Positions 51,873 to 60,780 of a stretch of DNA of 64,000 nt are shown piece after piece. The position numbers and the translations under genes are program-made. The notes under the pieces were generated by a model, which was not told the origin of the DNA, made no database searches, and worked only from the letters and a program-made list of their open reading frames with translations. The stretch comes from CAVTHW01 sp963734625 (lineage in GTDB: Bacteria; Acidobacteriota; Terriglobia; Bryobacterales; Bryobacteraceae): positions 248,001 to 312,000 of the forward strand of contig CAVTHW010000016.1 in assembly GCA_963734625.1 (NCBI GenBank). Reading direction: 5' to 3'. Every line of letters starts with the position of its first letter. The first letter of the stretch is position 1.

Positions 51873-53260
51873 GTGTTACCCCCGGAGGGGATGGGAAGTT
51901 CCGCCGTCACGGTTGCGCCCTTTCCCGGCTGAGATTCCACGCGCAAGGCTCCGCCCAGCCGTTTCACCCGTTCCTCCATTCCCAGTATCCCCATTCCGCG
52001 CGAACGCCCCGGATCGAAGCCGCGGCCGTCATCGGTAACCCGCACCACGATGGATTTTGCCAGCCGCTCCACCACAACTTGCGCGTTCCTGGCGCCGGAG
52101 TGGCGCACCGCGTTATTCAGGGCTTCCTGGACGAGCCGGTAGATGTAAATCTTGTATTCATCGGGCAGGTCCTCGGGCACGCTCTCCGATTCCACGGAGA
52201 CTTCGATCTCGCTGCGCCGGGATACCTCCCTCCCCTGCCATTCCAGGGCCGCAGCCAACCCAAGATCGTCCAGCATGGAAGGCCGGAGCAGGAGCGCGAT
52301 ATTTCTGACAGATTGGAAGGTTCGCTCGGCCACCGACTTCAAATTGTCCAGTTGCGCCTTCACTTCGGGCTGGCCGCCGGAGAGCGTGCTCGAGAGCCGG
52401 CCGATATCCACCAAAAGGGCTCCCAGTGCTTGCCCGACTTCGTCATGCAATTCACGAGAGATGGCGCGACGTTCGGTCTCCTGAGCGTCCACCAGGCGCG
52501 CCGAGAGTTCCTGCAGCGCGTGCCGGCTTCGCACGAGTTCGACGTAGCGGGCGCGAGTCTGCCGATCGAGCCGCACGATATACGCCATGCTGCCCAGCAC
52601 GAGCAGCAGACCGCTTCCGAATCCGATGGCAAGCACCCTGGAAAGGCTTCCCTGCAGATTCGCAAACTGAGTCACGAGCGCGGTATCGGCGTGTTGGAGT
52701 CGCTCTCCATTCCACACCTGGAGTTTCTCGGACCAGTCCAGGATCTGCTTCTGGACGGGTACGAGTTGCTCGGCAAGCATACTTTCCGCCTGGCGCCTGC
52801 GTTCCTCGGGCCTCGCCGCGAGGATCGTGACATAAAGAGTCCGCTGTTGTGAGAAGACTTGCCGCAAACCGTTCACCAACGCGTCTTCCTCGGAGTCCCG
52901 AGCGCTGGGGTAGCGGGCGAAGTCGGCGTCGATTGCCAGGGTGAGTTGATCCAGGAGGCGGCGGGCCTCGGCGTCCCGGTCGGCGGCAGTCTGCACGACG
53001 AATTGCTGTACAGCTTGGTCGTAGCTGCGTATGGAAAGCCAAAGTCCGGATAGCGCCCGCGTACGCTCCGCCAGCGCGCTAGTGGCGGCCAGTTCTTGGG
53101 TCCGCATTTCCTCGAGAAAGCGAACAGCCAGAACGCCGGACACCAGCCAGAGGGCCAGCAGCAATACGGACACGCAGAGGAACAACCAGCGCAGCTTGCT
53201 CGAGGGCGCCACAGGTTCCCGCGATGCGCCCGTATCCGCGTTCTCACTCAGGGTCGACAT
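51869..53260 (-). CDS. Membrane sensor histidine kinase (HisKA_3, NarX-like)
   Basis: 463 residues. Two TM segments (about 24-48 and 208-230) bracket a helical periplasmic sensor. RRAISRELHDEVGQALGALL carries the phospho-His; VQEALNNAVRHSGARNAQVV is the N box and VRVTDDGRGFDPGRSRGMGI with LGMEERVKRLGGALRVESQP the G boxes. Signal unknown; the cognate regulator is the next gene. Confidence 0.92.
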   Translation of the reverse strand: MSTLSENADTGASREPVAPSSKLRWLFLCVSVLLLALWLVSGVLAVRFLEEMRTQELAATSALAERTRALSGLWLSIRSYDQAVQQFVVQTAADRDAEARRLLDQLTLAIDADFARYPSARDSEEDALVNGLRQVFSQQRTLYVTILAARPEERRRQAESMLAEQLVPVQKQILDWSEKLQVWNGERLQHADTALVTQFANLQGSLSRVLAIGFGSGLLLVLGSMAYIVRLDRQTRARYVELVRSRHALQELSARLVDAQETERRAISRELHDEVGQALGALLVDIGRLSSTLSGGQPEVKAQLDNLKSVAERTFQSVRNIALLLRPSMLDDLGLAAALEWQGREVSRRSEIEVSVESESVPEDLPDEYKIYIYRLVQEALNNAVRHSGARNAQVVVERLAKSIVVRVTDDGRGFDPGRSRGMGILGMEERVKRLGGALRVESQPGKGATVTAELPIPSGGNT

Positions 53261-53347
53261 AAGGTCTGCATGGGGGAAGCAACCTCATTATCGCTCCCGA
53301 GTTCGCGCCAACTCAAACCTTTGGGCAGTCCAGGGTGCGCGACCCAA

Positions 53348-53400
53348 AAGTGGACGCCGACGTGATTCAGCAGCAAAGACAGAATGCCCACGTGGGGTCT
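53348..53400 (+). repeat. Dispersed repeat R2, copy 2
   Basis: Near-identical to 821-872 (starts AAGTGGACGCCGACGTGATT, ends in CCCACGTGGGG). Here it directly adjoins repeat R1, showing that R2 and R1 form one composite unit of about 195 bp. Confidence 0.82.
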
Positions 53401-53401
53401 G

Positions 53402-53541
53402 GCTTTCAGCCAGCCGCCGGCTTTTGAGGGGGCGTTTGTTCGGGCTGGGCACACTAAGACGCCGGGCCGAAGCCCGGCGGCAGCCAGAAATGGCTGCCCC
53501 ACAAGTACGCCGGCGATTCCACTTTTATGTCGCCCACCCGG
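53402..53541 (+). repeat. Dispersed hairpin repeat R1, copy 3
   Basis: Full-length R1 (CTTTCAGCCAGCCGCCGGCT through TTTTATGTCGCC) with the hairpins GCCGGGC-CGAA-GCCCGGC and GGCAGCCA-GAAA-TGGCTGCC. Fills most of the 297-bp gap between the histidine kinase start and the copper ATPase stop; nothing else is seen there. Confidence 0.88.
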
Positions 53542-53557
53542 CAGTCTAACCCGCGGG

Positions 53558-55834
53558 TCACAACCTGACTTTCCGCAGCCGCAATGCGTTGCTGATGACC
53601 GAGACGGAACTGAGGCTCATAGCGGCGCCGGCAATGATCGGGCTGAGCAGCAAGCCGAAGAACGGGTAAAGCAGCCCAGCCGCCACCGGAATACCCAGCG
53701 CGTTATAGAGAAACGCGAAGATCAGGTTTTGCCGGATGTTCCGCATGGTGGCGCGGCTAAGGCGAATGGCTTTGGCAATGCCGCGAAGGTCGCCTCTTAC
53801 CAGGGTGATGCCCGCGCTTTGCATGGCCACGTCGGTGCCGGTGCCCATGGCAATGCCGACTTCAGCTTCACTGAGGGCGGGCGCGTCGTTGATGCCGTCG
53901 CCGGCCATCACAACATGTTTCCCCTCGGCACGCAGCTTCTTGACATGAGCGACCTTTCCGGCGGGTTCGATCTCCGCTTCTACCGCGTCGAGGCCGAGTT
54001 TCTTGGCCACCGCGGCGGCGGTGCGGCGGTTGTCTCCGGTGAGCATCACGAGCTGCAGCCCGAGCGCGTGAAGTTCGCCGATGGCTTCAGCCGTGGTGGA
54101 TTTGATCGGGTCTGCGACGGCGAGGATTCCAGATGGCTGGCCATCGATCGCGACGAACACCGCGGTCTTGCCCTCCTCTTGAAGTTTCACGGCCAAGGCT
54201 TCGAGCGGCTCCAGTCCATTGATCTTTTCGCTAGCCAGAAAATCCGGTTTGCCTACCATAACCGTTCGGCCATCGATGGCGCCGGCGACACCGCCCGCCG
54301 TCACTGAACGAAAGTCTTTCACGGCCTCGAGACCGATACCTTGATCCTTCGCGCCTTGAACAATCGCGGCGGCGAGCGGGTGTTCGCTGTTCTGCTCCAG
54401 TGACGCGGCGAGACGCAGAAACTCCTTCGCATCGACGCCGCCGGTCGGCAGGACATCCATGAGCTTGGGTTTACCCCCGGTGAGAGTGCCCGTCTTGTCC
54501 ACCACTAGCGTGGTGACCTTCTCCAAGCGCTCGAGCGCCTCGGCGTTCTTCACGAGCACGCCTTCCTGCGCGCCGCGTCCGACGCCGACCATGATGGACA
54601 TGGGAGTGGCCAAGCCCAGGGCGCAGGGACAGGCGATGATTAGAACCGCGACTGCGTTGACGATAGCGTGCGCTAGGATTGGCTCCGGCCCAAGCCACAT
54701 CCAGAGGACGAAGGTGAGCGCCGAAACAGCCAGCACCACCGGCACGAAGATGCCCGCGACCTTGTCGGCGAGGCCTTGAATTGGCGCGCGGCTGCGCTGG
54801 GCTTCGGCAACCATGTTCACGATCTGCCCGAGCAACGTGTCGCTGCCAATTCGCTCGGCGCGCATGACGAAACTGCCGGGACCATTGACGGTGCCGCCCG
54901 TCACTTTGTCGGCGACGGCCTTTTCCACGGGGAGCGGTTCGCCGGTGATCATGGACTCCTCCACGCTGGAGTGACCTTCGACCACCACGCCATCGACCGG
55001 CACCTTGTCGCCTGGAACCACGCGCAACATGTCGCCGACCTTCACCTGGTCCAGCGGGACTTCCTGATCGCCCCCCGGTGCGACGCGCCGCGCCGTGGGC
55101 GGTGCGAGGTTCAACAACGCTCTAATGGCGCTGCCCGTGCGGCTGCGGGCACGGAGTTCAAGCACCTGACCGAGGAGCACCAGCACCACGATTACCGCGG
55201 CGGATTCGAAGTAGATGGCAACCTTGCCCTGGTGGTGCATCGTGCCGGGGAAGATGCCGGGCATGAGCATTGCCACGGCGCTCAAGACGAATGCCGCGCC
55301 CACGCCCATGGCGATAAGCGTGAACATGTTCAGATGACGCGTCACGACGGAGCGCCAACCACGCTGCAATAACGGCCAGCCTGCCCACCAGACTGTGGGT
55401 GTGGCGAGCGCGAATTGGATCCAGCGTGAGGCGTTGCCATCGACCCAGGGCTGCCTGCCCAGGCCCGGGATCAAGTGAGCCATCGCCAGGACAAACACCG
55501 GCAAGGCCAGCGCGGCGCCGATCCAGAAGCGCCTCGTCATGTCGCGCAGCTCGGCGTTCTCTTCGCCATCCGTGCCCGCGGTCACCGTCTTCGGTTCCAA
55601 TGCCATGCCGCACTTAGGACACGCGCCGGGATGGTCCTGCTCGACTTCCGGGTGCATCGGGCAGGTATAAATGCGCTTGGCCGCGGAGGGGAGGCCCTGC
55701 TCATGCGCGGGAGGCGCTGACAGGAACTTCTGACGGCAGTGGTCGCAGCAGAAGTAGAACGTCTGTCCGTCGCGCTCGGCACGCAGCGCGGACGCTTCGT
55801 CCACCGTCATGCCGCAAATCGGGTCAATGGCCAT
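53558..55834 (-). CDS. Copper-transporting P1B-type ATPase with YHS and HMBD domains
   Basis: 758 residues. N-terminal YHS domain (IDPICGMTVDEASALRAERD, FYFCCDHCRQKF), then a heavy-metal-binding HMBD (RIYTCPMHPEVEQDHPGACP and KCGMALE), eight TM helices with the CPC motif in VLIIACPCALGLATPMSIMV, SMITGEPLPVEK (actuator), VVDKTGTLTGGKPKL (phosphorylated Asp), SEHPLAAAIV and MAGDGINDAPALSEAEVGIA. Exports Cu(I). The YHS/HMBD front end is typical of SilP/CopB-like pumps. The DUF302 gene lies 11 nt upstream. Confidence 0.93.
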   Translation of the reverse strand: MAIDPICGMTVDEASALRAERDGQTFYFCCDHCRQKFLSAPPAHEQGLPSAAKRIYTCPMHPEVEQDHPGACPKCGMALEPKTVTAGTDGEENAELRDMTRRFWIGAALALPVFVLAMAHLIPGLGRQPWVDGNASRWIQFALATPTVWWAGWPLLQRGWRSVVTRHLNMFTLIAMGVGAAFVLSAVAMLMPGIFPGTMHHQGKVAIYFESAAVIVVLVLLGQVLELRARSRTGSAIRALLNLAPPTARRVAPGGDQEVPLDQVKVGDMLRVVPGDKVPVDGVVVEGHSSVEESMITGEPLPVEKAVADKVTGGTVNGPGSFVMRAERIGSDTLLGQIVNMVAEAQRSRAPIQGLADKVAGIFVPVVLAVSALTFVLWMWLGPEPILAHAIVNAVAVLIIACPCALGLATPMSIMVGVGRGAQEGVLVKNAEALERLEKVTTLVVDKTGTLTGGKPKLMDVLPTGGVDAKEFLRLAASLEQNSEHPLAAAIVQGAKDQGIGLEAVKDFRSVTAGGVAGAIDGRTVMVGKPDFLASEKINGLEPLEALAVKLQEEGKTAVFVAIDGQPSGILAVADPIKSTTAEAIGELHALGLQLVMLTGDNRRTAAAVAKKLGLDAVEAEIEPAGKVAHVKKLRAEGKHVVMAGDGINDAPALSEAEVGIAMGTGTDVAMQSAGITLVRGDLRGIAKAIRLSRATMRNIRQNLIFAFLYNALGIPVAAGLLYPFFGLLLSPIIAGAAMSLSSVSVISNALRLRKVRL

Positions 55835-55845
55835 ACCGGTTTCTC

Positions 55846-56232
55846 TCAGCCGGATGCCGCCTCCTTCATAATCTTCATAATGGAGTCTTCCACTTCCTGC
55901 GCCACTCCTTTAAGATGCGGCGCGTTGAACATCGCCAGCAGAGTGGTGGGCTTCAAAGTAGCCAGAACGGCTTTGCCGTCCTCCTCGTAAATGGAGATCC
56001 GGCAGGGCAATGCGGTGGAGACGCTCATGTTCTGATCGAGAACCTTCTTCGCTTGTTGCGGCTGACAGACCTCGAAGATCAAACATTCACGGGCGAACTC
56101 CACGCCCTTCTTCGCCATGGTTTCCTTGAGGTTGTGAACCTGCATGACGCCAAAGTGGTTAGCCTGGACGGCAGTCTGCAAGGCAGCCGCAGCTTCACTC
56201 ACGTTCTTGTTCGTGGATATTTTGACCAGCAT
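55846..56232 (-). CDS. DUF302-family protein
   Basis: 128 residues, no signal peptide: VQANHFGVMQVHNLKETMAK, FARECLIFEVCQPQQAKKVL and TALPCRISIYEEDGKAVLAT match DUF302, with its two conserved Cys. DUF302 proteins are often found with metal or sulfur genes; function unknown. In an apparent operon with the copper ATPase and the small membrane peptide. Confidence 0.85.
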   Translation of the reverse strand: MLVKISTNKNVSEAAAALQTAVQANHFGVMQVHNLKETMAKKGVEFARECLIFEVCQPQQAKKVLDQNMSVSTALPCRISIYEEDGKAVLATLKPTTLLAMFNAPHLKGVAQEVEDSIMKIMKEAASG

Positions 56233-56286
56233 ATTCTTCCTTTCATGCTTAACAGTTCACTTCAAAGGCGGGTTGTGAAGGCACAC

Positions 56287-56397
56287 TCATTTCTTGGACA
56301 CCTTGATAACCAGGGCGACCAGCAGGACGATCACTAGTACGCCGACTACCGTCCAAAGCCACATCCCACCACCCATCCATCCGTATTGGTTCATCAT
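56287..56397 (-). CDS. 36-residue membrane peptide of the copper operon
   Basis: MMNQYGWMGGGMWLWT followed by the single TM run VVGVLVIVLLVALVIKVSKK and TGA. GGGGGGAACT precedes ATG 56397. The Met/Gly/Trp-rich N-terminus facing the periplasm could bind copper; similar M/G-rich short membrane peptides accompany copper genes in many bacteria. 54 nt upstream of DUF302 on the same strand. Confidence 0.7.
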   Translation of the reverse strand: MMNQYGWMGGGMWLWTVVGVLVIVLLVALVIKVSKK

Positions 56398-56505
56398 AGT
56401 TCCCCCCCTTCATTGTGCTCCTTTTACCGGCCATGCCAATTCCGAGTGCGCGATCATGCGAAGCCGCCTGATGATAGACTACCCTATCGAGGGGGCACTA
56501 TCACC

Positions 56506-56871
56506 ATGCGAAACCGTCTATTCGTTTTCGGCGCAATCTTGCTGGTCACGTTTCTGTCTGCTGCCATGGCTGCTGACGTGGGCGGCAAGTGGAAGGGGGA
56601 AATGAAAACCCCTGACGGGCAGGCGATGGAGGTGAATTTCGACTTCCAGGTGAATGGAGAGCAACTCACCGGTAAGGTCACCAACCAGTTCGGCGAAGAG
56701 AAGATCACGGAGGGAACGGTGAAGGGAGATGAGGTCTCGTTCGTCGTCCTGGCCGGCGAAGGCCAATTCAAGATCATCTACAAGGGCAAGATTGCGGGCG
56801 ACGAACTGAAGTTCATGGTTACGGTGGGCGACTTCGGCAACATGGAGCTCACCGCCAAGCGGGTCAAATGA
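56506..56871 (+). CDS. Small secreted beta-rich protein
   Basis: 121 residues from ATG 56506. Signal peptide (RNRLFVFGAILLVTFLSAAM), then VGGKWKGEMKTPDGQAMEVN, DFQVNGEQLTGKVTNQFGEE and FKIIYKGKIAGDELKFMVTV, alternating strands of a lipocalin-like barrel. Same pattern as the protein at 11256-11598. ATGA overlap couples it to the following GH42-like gene, so it may help that enzyme or bind its product. Function unknown. Confidence 0.78.
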   Translation: MRNRLFVFGAILLVTFLSAAMAADVGGKWKGEMKTPDGQAMEVNFDFQVNGEQLTGKVTNQFGEEKITEGTVKGDEVSFVVLAGEGQFKIIYKGKIAGDELKFMVTVGDFGNMELTAKRVK

Positions 56872-58925
56872 GACTCACCAGGTTTCTACCGCTGGTGCTC
56901 TTGCCGGGGCTGTGCGCGAGTGTGCTCGCGGCTCATGACTCCGCCACCGAGACGCGCTGGCAGCGCAGCGCGCAGAAGAAAGTCGAGCTGACCCGGGACG
57001 TCACCTGGCTGACCCATGAACCGCTGGCCTTCCTGCTGCGGCGCGGCGATCACTTCGATGACGAATCCGAGCGCTACCAGCGCATGTATGAGCCCGAGAA
57101 CTTGAAGCGCATGGCCGCAGCCGGAGTGCGCTTCGGCCGGCTCTACTTCTACAAGGGTTTCGGCCTGGAATACGAGAAGCCCGACATCGAGAAGAGCAAG
57201 GCTGCCGCGGAGTTGATGCACCAACTGGGAATGAAGGTCAGCCTCTACTTTGCCGGCACGATGTTCACCGAAACCCTGTACCGCGAGATCCCCGAGGCGA
57301 GGAGCTGGGAGCAACGCGACCAGTACGATCATTGGGTCCCGTACGGAATTCAGACGTTCAGGCATTATGCCTGCCCGAACGAGCCGGCCTATCGGGAGTA
57401 TCTGAAGCGCATCCTGAAGATCGGCGTCCAAGAGCTGCGCGCCGACGAGATCGCCTTCGATAACGTCATGCTGCAGCCTGAGCCGAAGTCCTGCCGCTGC
57501 GCGCGGTGCATCCGGGCATTCCATGATTCCCTGCGACGGAAGTATCCGACCAAGGAAGCCGTGATGCGGCGATTCGGACTCCCTGACGTGGATTGGATCA
57601 TCCCCAACGAATGGGACTCCTCCGCCCGGCCCGAAAGCCTGACGGTGCTGAACGACCCCGTGCTTCAGGAATGGGTGCGGTTCCGCTGCGAGTCCCTGGC
57701 CAGGCATGCGAACGACCTGTACGACTATGTGAAGAGCCTGAACCCCAACATCTCGGTGCACTTCAACATCAAGGGCATTTATAGCTTCAATCGCTACTGG
57801 ACCAACGCCGTGTATCACCCTCTTTTTGTCAACCGGGTCGACGTGATCTCCTTCGACACCGGTGGCTACGAGGCGCGCCTGGACCGGGCGACTGGCGCGC
57901 TGGTGTCGCAGATCCGGTCCTACAAGATGGCGCGGCGGCTGAACAGCAGTTGCGATGAAGCGCTACAGGACGAGCTGCGGGCCGCTGTCCACATGGCCTT
58001 CGGCTACCAGAAGCCCGTGGCCGGCTACCCCGGAGCACCGTTTCTGGCCGCCAGCGTCTTCACCCCGATCCTCGAGTTCTTCCGCGAGTACAACGACCGC
58101 TACTTCACCGAAGCCGACAACGTGGCAGACGTCGCGGTGCTTCGCACCTGGGCTTCCATGGCCTACAGCATCGGCGCCACTTCGGTACCCGCGGATTTGA
58201 TGGAACAGGTGCTCATCCAGCACAAGATTCCGTTCGACCTGTTGTTCGAAGAGCAACTGGAGCGCATTGGACGCTACGCCGCGGTAATCCTGGCGGGCCA
58301 GGAGTGCATCTCCAACACCCAAGCGGAGATCCTGCTGCAATATGTGCGCAAGGGCGGGACCCTGGTACTGGCCGGCAACACCGGCCAGTACAACGAGTGG
58401 CGGGAACGGCGGCGCGTGAATCCGCTATTGCCGGCCCGCAACGAGGGTCAGGGGCGCATCATTTACATCCCCCAGATAATCCAGGCAGCCACTGGGACCG
58501 CCAGGCCGCAAGCGGCTGAAGATCCCGAACCGGGCGCCGCGGCACAGACCGCTCAGCGCATGACGCCGGCGCAGTGGGTGCTACCGAAAAACCATGCGGA
58601 GATCCGGAATGCCATCGTGGCGGGTCTACCGAAAGGGCTTTCCATCACCAGCGGAGCGCCGCTCACTACGGTGATGGAAATACTCAACCGGCCCAAGACG
58701 CTGGAGACGATTGTCCACTTCATCAACTTCGACCGGCAAGAGGATCTCTCGCCTTTCCCGGTAACCGTCCGCAGGCAGTTCGCGGGGCGCGTGAAATCCG
58801 TGACGTGCTTCTCCCCGGACAGGGATGATCCGGTCGCGCTTCCATTCACGGAGTCGGGCGATCAAGTGGCCTTCACGATGCCCACGACCCGGCTGTACGC
58901 GATGGTTGTGGTGGCCCACCAGTAG
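56868..58925 (+). CDS. Secreted GH42-like / hypothetical glycosyl hydrolase with GATase-like domain
   Basis: 685 residues. Signal peptide, a TIM barrel (MYEPENLKRMAAAGVRFGRL, YACPNEPAYREYLKRILKIG, LRADEIAFDNVMLQPEP, CRCARCIRAFHDSLRRKYPT), then a trimerisation/GATase-like domain (YSIGATSVPADLMEQVLIQH, YAAVILAGQECISNTQAEIL, QYVRKGGTLVLAGNTG). The layout resembles GH42 and related hypothetical glycosidases; DEIAFDN may hold the acid/base. The CxCxxC motif suggests a zinc site. Substrate unknown; it is followed by a GH28 gene. Confidence 0.75.
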   Translation: MRLTRFLPLVLLPGLCASVLAAHDSATETRWQRSAQKKVELTRDVTWLTHEPLAFLLRRGDHFDDESERYQRMYEPENLKRMAAAGVRFGRLYFYKGFGLEYEKPDIEKSKAAAELMHQLGMKVSLYFAGTMFTETLYREIPEARSWEQRDQYDHWVPYGIQTFRHYACPNEPAYREYLKRILKIGVQELRADEIAFDNVMLQPEPKSCRCARCIRAFHDSLRRKYPTKEAVMRRFGLPDVDWIIPNEWDSSARPESLTVLNDPVLQEWVRFRCESLARHANDLYDYVKSLNPNISVHFNIKGIYSFNRYWTNAVYHPLFVNRVDVISFDTGGYEARLDRATGALVSQIRSYKMARRLNSSCDEALQDELRAAVHMAFGYQKPVAGYPGAPFLAASVFTPILEFFREYNDRYFTEADNVADVAVLRTWASMAYSIGATSVPADLMEQVLIQHKIPFDLLFEEQLERIGRYAAVILAGQECISNTQAEILLQYVRKGGTLVLAGNTGQYNEWRERRRVNPLLPARNEGQGRIIYIPQIIQAATGTARPQAAEDPEPGAAAQTAQRMTPAQWVLPKNHAEIRNAIVAGLPKGLSITSGAPLTTVMEILNRPKTLETIVHFINFDRQEDLSPFPVTVRRQFAGRVKSVTCFSPDRDDPVALPFTESGDQVAFTMPTTRLYAMVVVAHQ

Positions 58926-58948
58926 AGCCGGTATAGGAGGGAAACATC

Positions 58949-60466
58949 ATGATAGAGCGAGTTGCAGCATTTCTTTTCGGCGCACTCATAGCATCGGTGC
59001 CGGTGAATGGCGGGCTTCAAGCGGCCGTGTTCGATGTGAAGACGTACGGCGCCACGGGCGACGGCAAGACGCTCGACACGGCCGCCATCAACAAAGCGGT
59101 GGAGGCTGCGTCCGCGGCCGGCGGAGGCACGGTCAGTTTTCCGGCGGGGACCTTTGTGTCCGGGACCATCCGTCTGAAGAGCAACGTATCCATCAACCTG
59201 GACCAGGGCGCCACGCTGGAGGCCACAACCGACCCAACGGCCTATGACGAAGCCGAGCCCAACCAGTGGAGTCAATACCAGGACTTCGGCCACAGCCACT
59301 GGCACAACAGCCTCATGTGGGGCGAGAACGTCGAGAACATAACCATCTCCGGCAGCGGTCTGATCCACGGGAAGGGCCTGACGCGCGGTGAGGGCGGCAA
59401 GGTTGGCAACAAGGCCATCGCTCTCAAGCTCAGCCGCAACGTCACTATCAAGGACGTCTCGTTCCTGATGTGCGGCCATTTCTGCCTTCTGGCCACCGGT
59501 GTCGACAACCTCACCATCAACAACATCAAGATCGACACCAACCGCGACGGGCTCAACATCGACTCCTGCCGCAACGTCCACATCTCCGACAGCAGCGTCA
59601 ACTCGCCCTACGACGACGCGATTGTCATGAAGAGCTCCCACGCGCTGGGCTTCGCGCGCGCGGTAGAGAATCTGACCATCACCAACTGCATCGTCAGCGG
59701 CTGGGACCGGGGCTCGTTCCTCGACGGCACCTACAAGTATGTGGAGGCCAGCGCCCCCGACAGGTGGGGCCCGACGGGCAGGATCAAGTTCGGCACGGAG
59801 TCCGAAGGCGGCTTCAGGAACGTCACCATTTCCAACATCGTCTTCGACCACTGCCGGGGCCTTGCGCTCGAGACCGTGGACGGCGGCATTCTCGAGGACA
59901 TGACGATCACCAATCTCGTAATGCGCGACGTTGTGAATTCTCCGATATTCATGCGGCTGGGTGCGCGGATGCGCGCTCCCGCCGGCGTCCCCGTCGGCGC
60001 GCTGCGGCGGGTGACCATCAGCAACGTCAGGGTCTACAATTCCGACCCGCGCTACGGCTCAATCATCAGCGGGATGCCCGGATATGACATCGAGGACGTG
60101 AAGCTGAACGACATCCGGATCTACTATAAGGGCGGCGGCACCAAGGAGCAGGCGGCGCGGGTCCCACCAGAGAATGAGAAGGCGTACCCCGAGCCCGCCA
60201 TGTTTGGCGACATGCCCTCCTACGGCTTCTTCATTCGCCATATGAAGGGAATCGAGTTGAACAACGTCGAAGTCAGCTTCCTGAAAGAGGACCTTCGGCC
60301 CGCGTTCGTCCTGGATGACGTGAAGGGCGTGGAACTGAACAACGTTAAGGCGCAGACTGCCCCAGGCGTCTCCGCCTTCGTGTTGAAGAACGTCGATAAC
60401 TTCATCGTGCGCAACTCATCGGTGCCCGACGCGAAACTTGATAGCGTCAAAGAGAAGCAATTCTAG
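58949..60466 (+). CDS. GH28-type polygalacturonase / pectate-lyase-superfamily protein, secreted
   Basis: 505 residues from ATG 58949 (AGGAGGGAAAC upstream). Signal peptide, then FDVKTYGATGDGKTLDTAAI and GGGTVSFPAGTFVSGTIRLK at the start of a right-handed beta-helix. Active-site blocks: INNIKIDTNRDGLNIDSCRN (N.D), NSPYDDAIVMKSSHALG (DD) and GPTGRIKFGTESEGGFRNVT (RIK); the GHG box is not clear. Cleaves galacturonan-type or rhamnogalacturonan linkages outside the cytoplasm. Late repeats (KGIELNNVEVSF, KGVELNNVKAQT) show the coil periodicity. Confidence 0.87.
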   Translation: MIERVAAFLFGALIASVPVNGGLQAAVFDVKTYGATGDGKTLDTAAINKAVEAASAAGGGTVSFPAGTFVSGTIRLKSNVSINLDQGATLEATTDPTAYDEAEPNQWSQYQDFGHSHWHNSLMWGENVENITISGSGLIHGKGLTRGEGGKVGNKAIALKLSRNVTIKDVSFLMCGHFCLLATGVDNLTINNIKIDTNRDGLNIDSCRNVHISDSSVNSPYDDAIVMKSSHALGFARAVENLTITNCIVSGWDRGSFLDGTYKYVEASAPDRWGPTGRIKFGTESEGGFRNVTISNIVFDHCRGLALETVDGGILEDMTITNLVMRDVVNSPIFMRLGARMRAPAGVPVGALRRVTISNVRVYNSDPRYGSIISGMPGYDIEDVKLNDIRIYYKGGGTKEQAARVPPENEKAYPEPAMFGDMPSYGFFIRHMKGIELNNVEVSFLKEDLRPAFVLDDVKGVELNNVKAQTAPGVSAFVLKNVDNFIVRNSSVPDAKLDSVKEKQF

Positions 60467-60771
60467 CTTCTAACGCACGACTGGCGTAATCGCCTGACCC
60501 TGGGCGGAAGCGAGGCGTTGAGATCCGCACCCGCCTGGCTGGTGTGGGTATGGTCAATGGTGAAGAATTCCCTGACCTTCTCTTGCCCCGTTTTTTCGTA
60601 GACGTCGGCGATGTATTTCCGCATGTACCAGCCAAAGGTGCGCACTACTTCCTTGTCTCCCGCACGCGTGGTGATCTCCATGATTTCCTCGCCAACAGGG
60701 CATTGATGTAGGTCATAAGGCGGGCAACCGAAGAGGATATCTTCAATTCTCTGTCCAGAGATTGGCCGCAA
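60463..60771 (-). pseudogene. Rhamnogalacturonan acetylesterase remnant
   Basis: The 102-codon frame contains EVVRTFGWYMRKYIADV and later DHTHTSQAGADLNA, the last blocks of SGNH rhamnogalacturonan acetylesterases, including the Asp-x-x-His pair (DHTH). The N-terminal GDS and central GxND parts are missing, a segment between the two blocks is shortened, and the tail is frame-displaced. It is a decayed companion of the pectinase gene it faces. Confidence 0.68.
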
Positions 60772-60780
60772 TTGCCCGAT

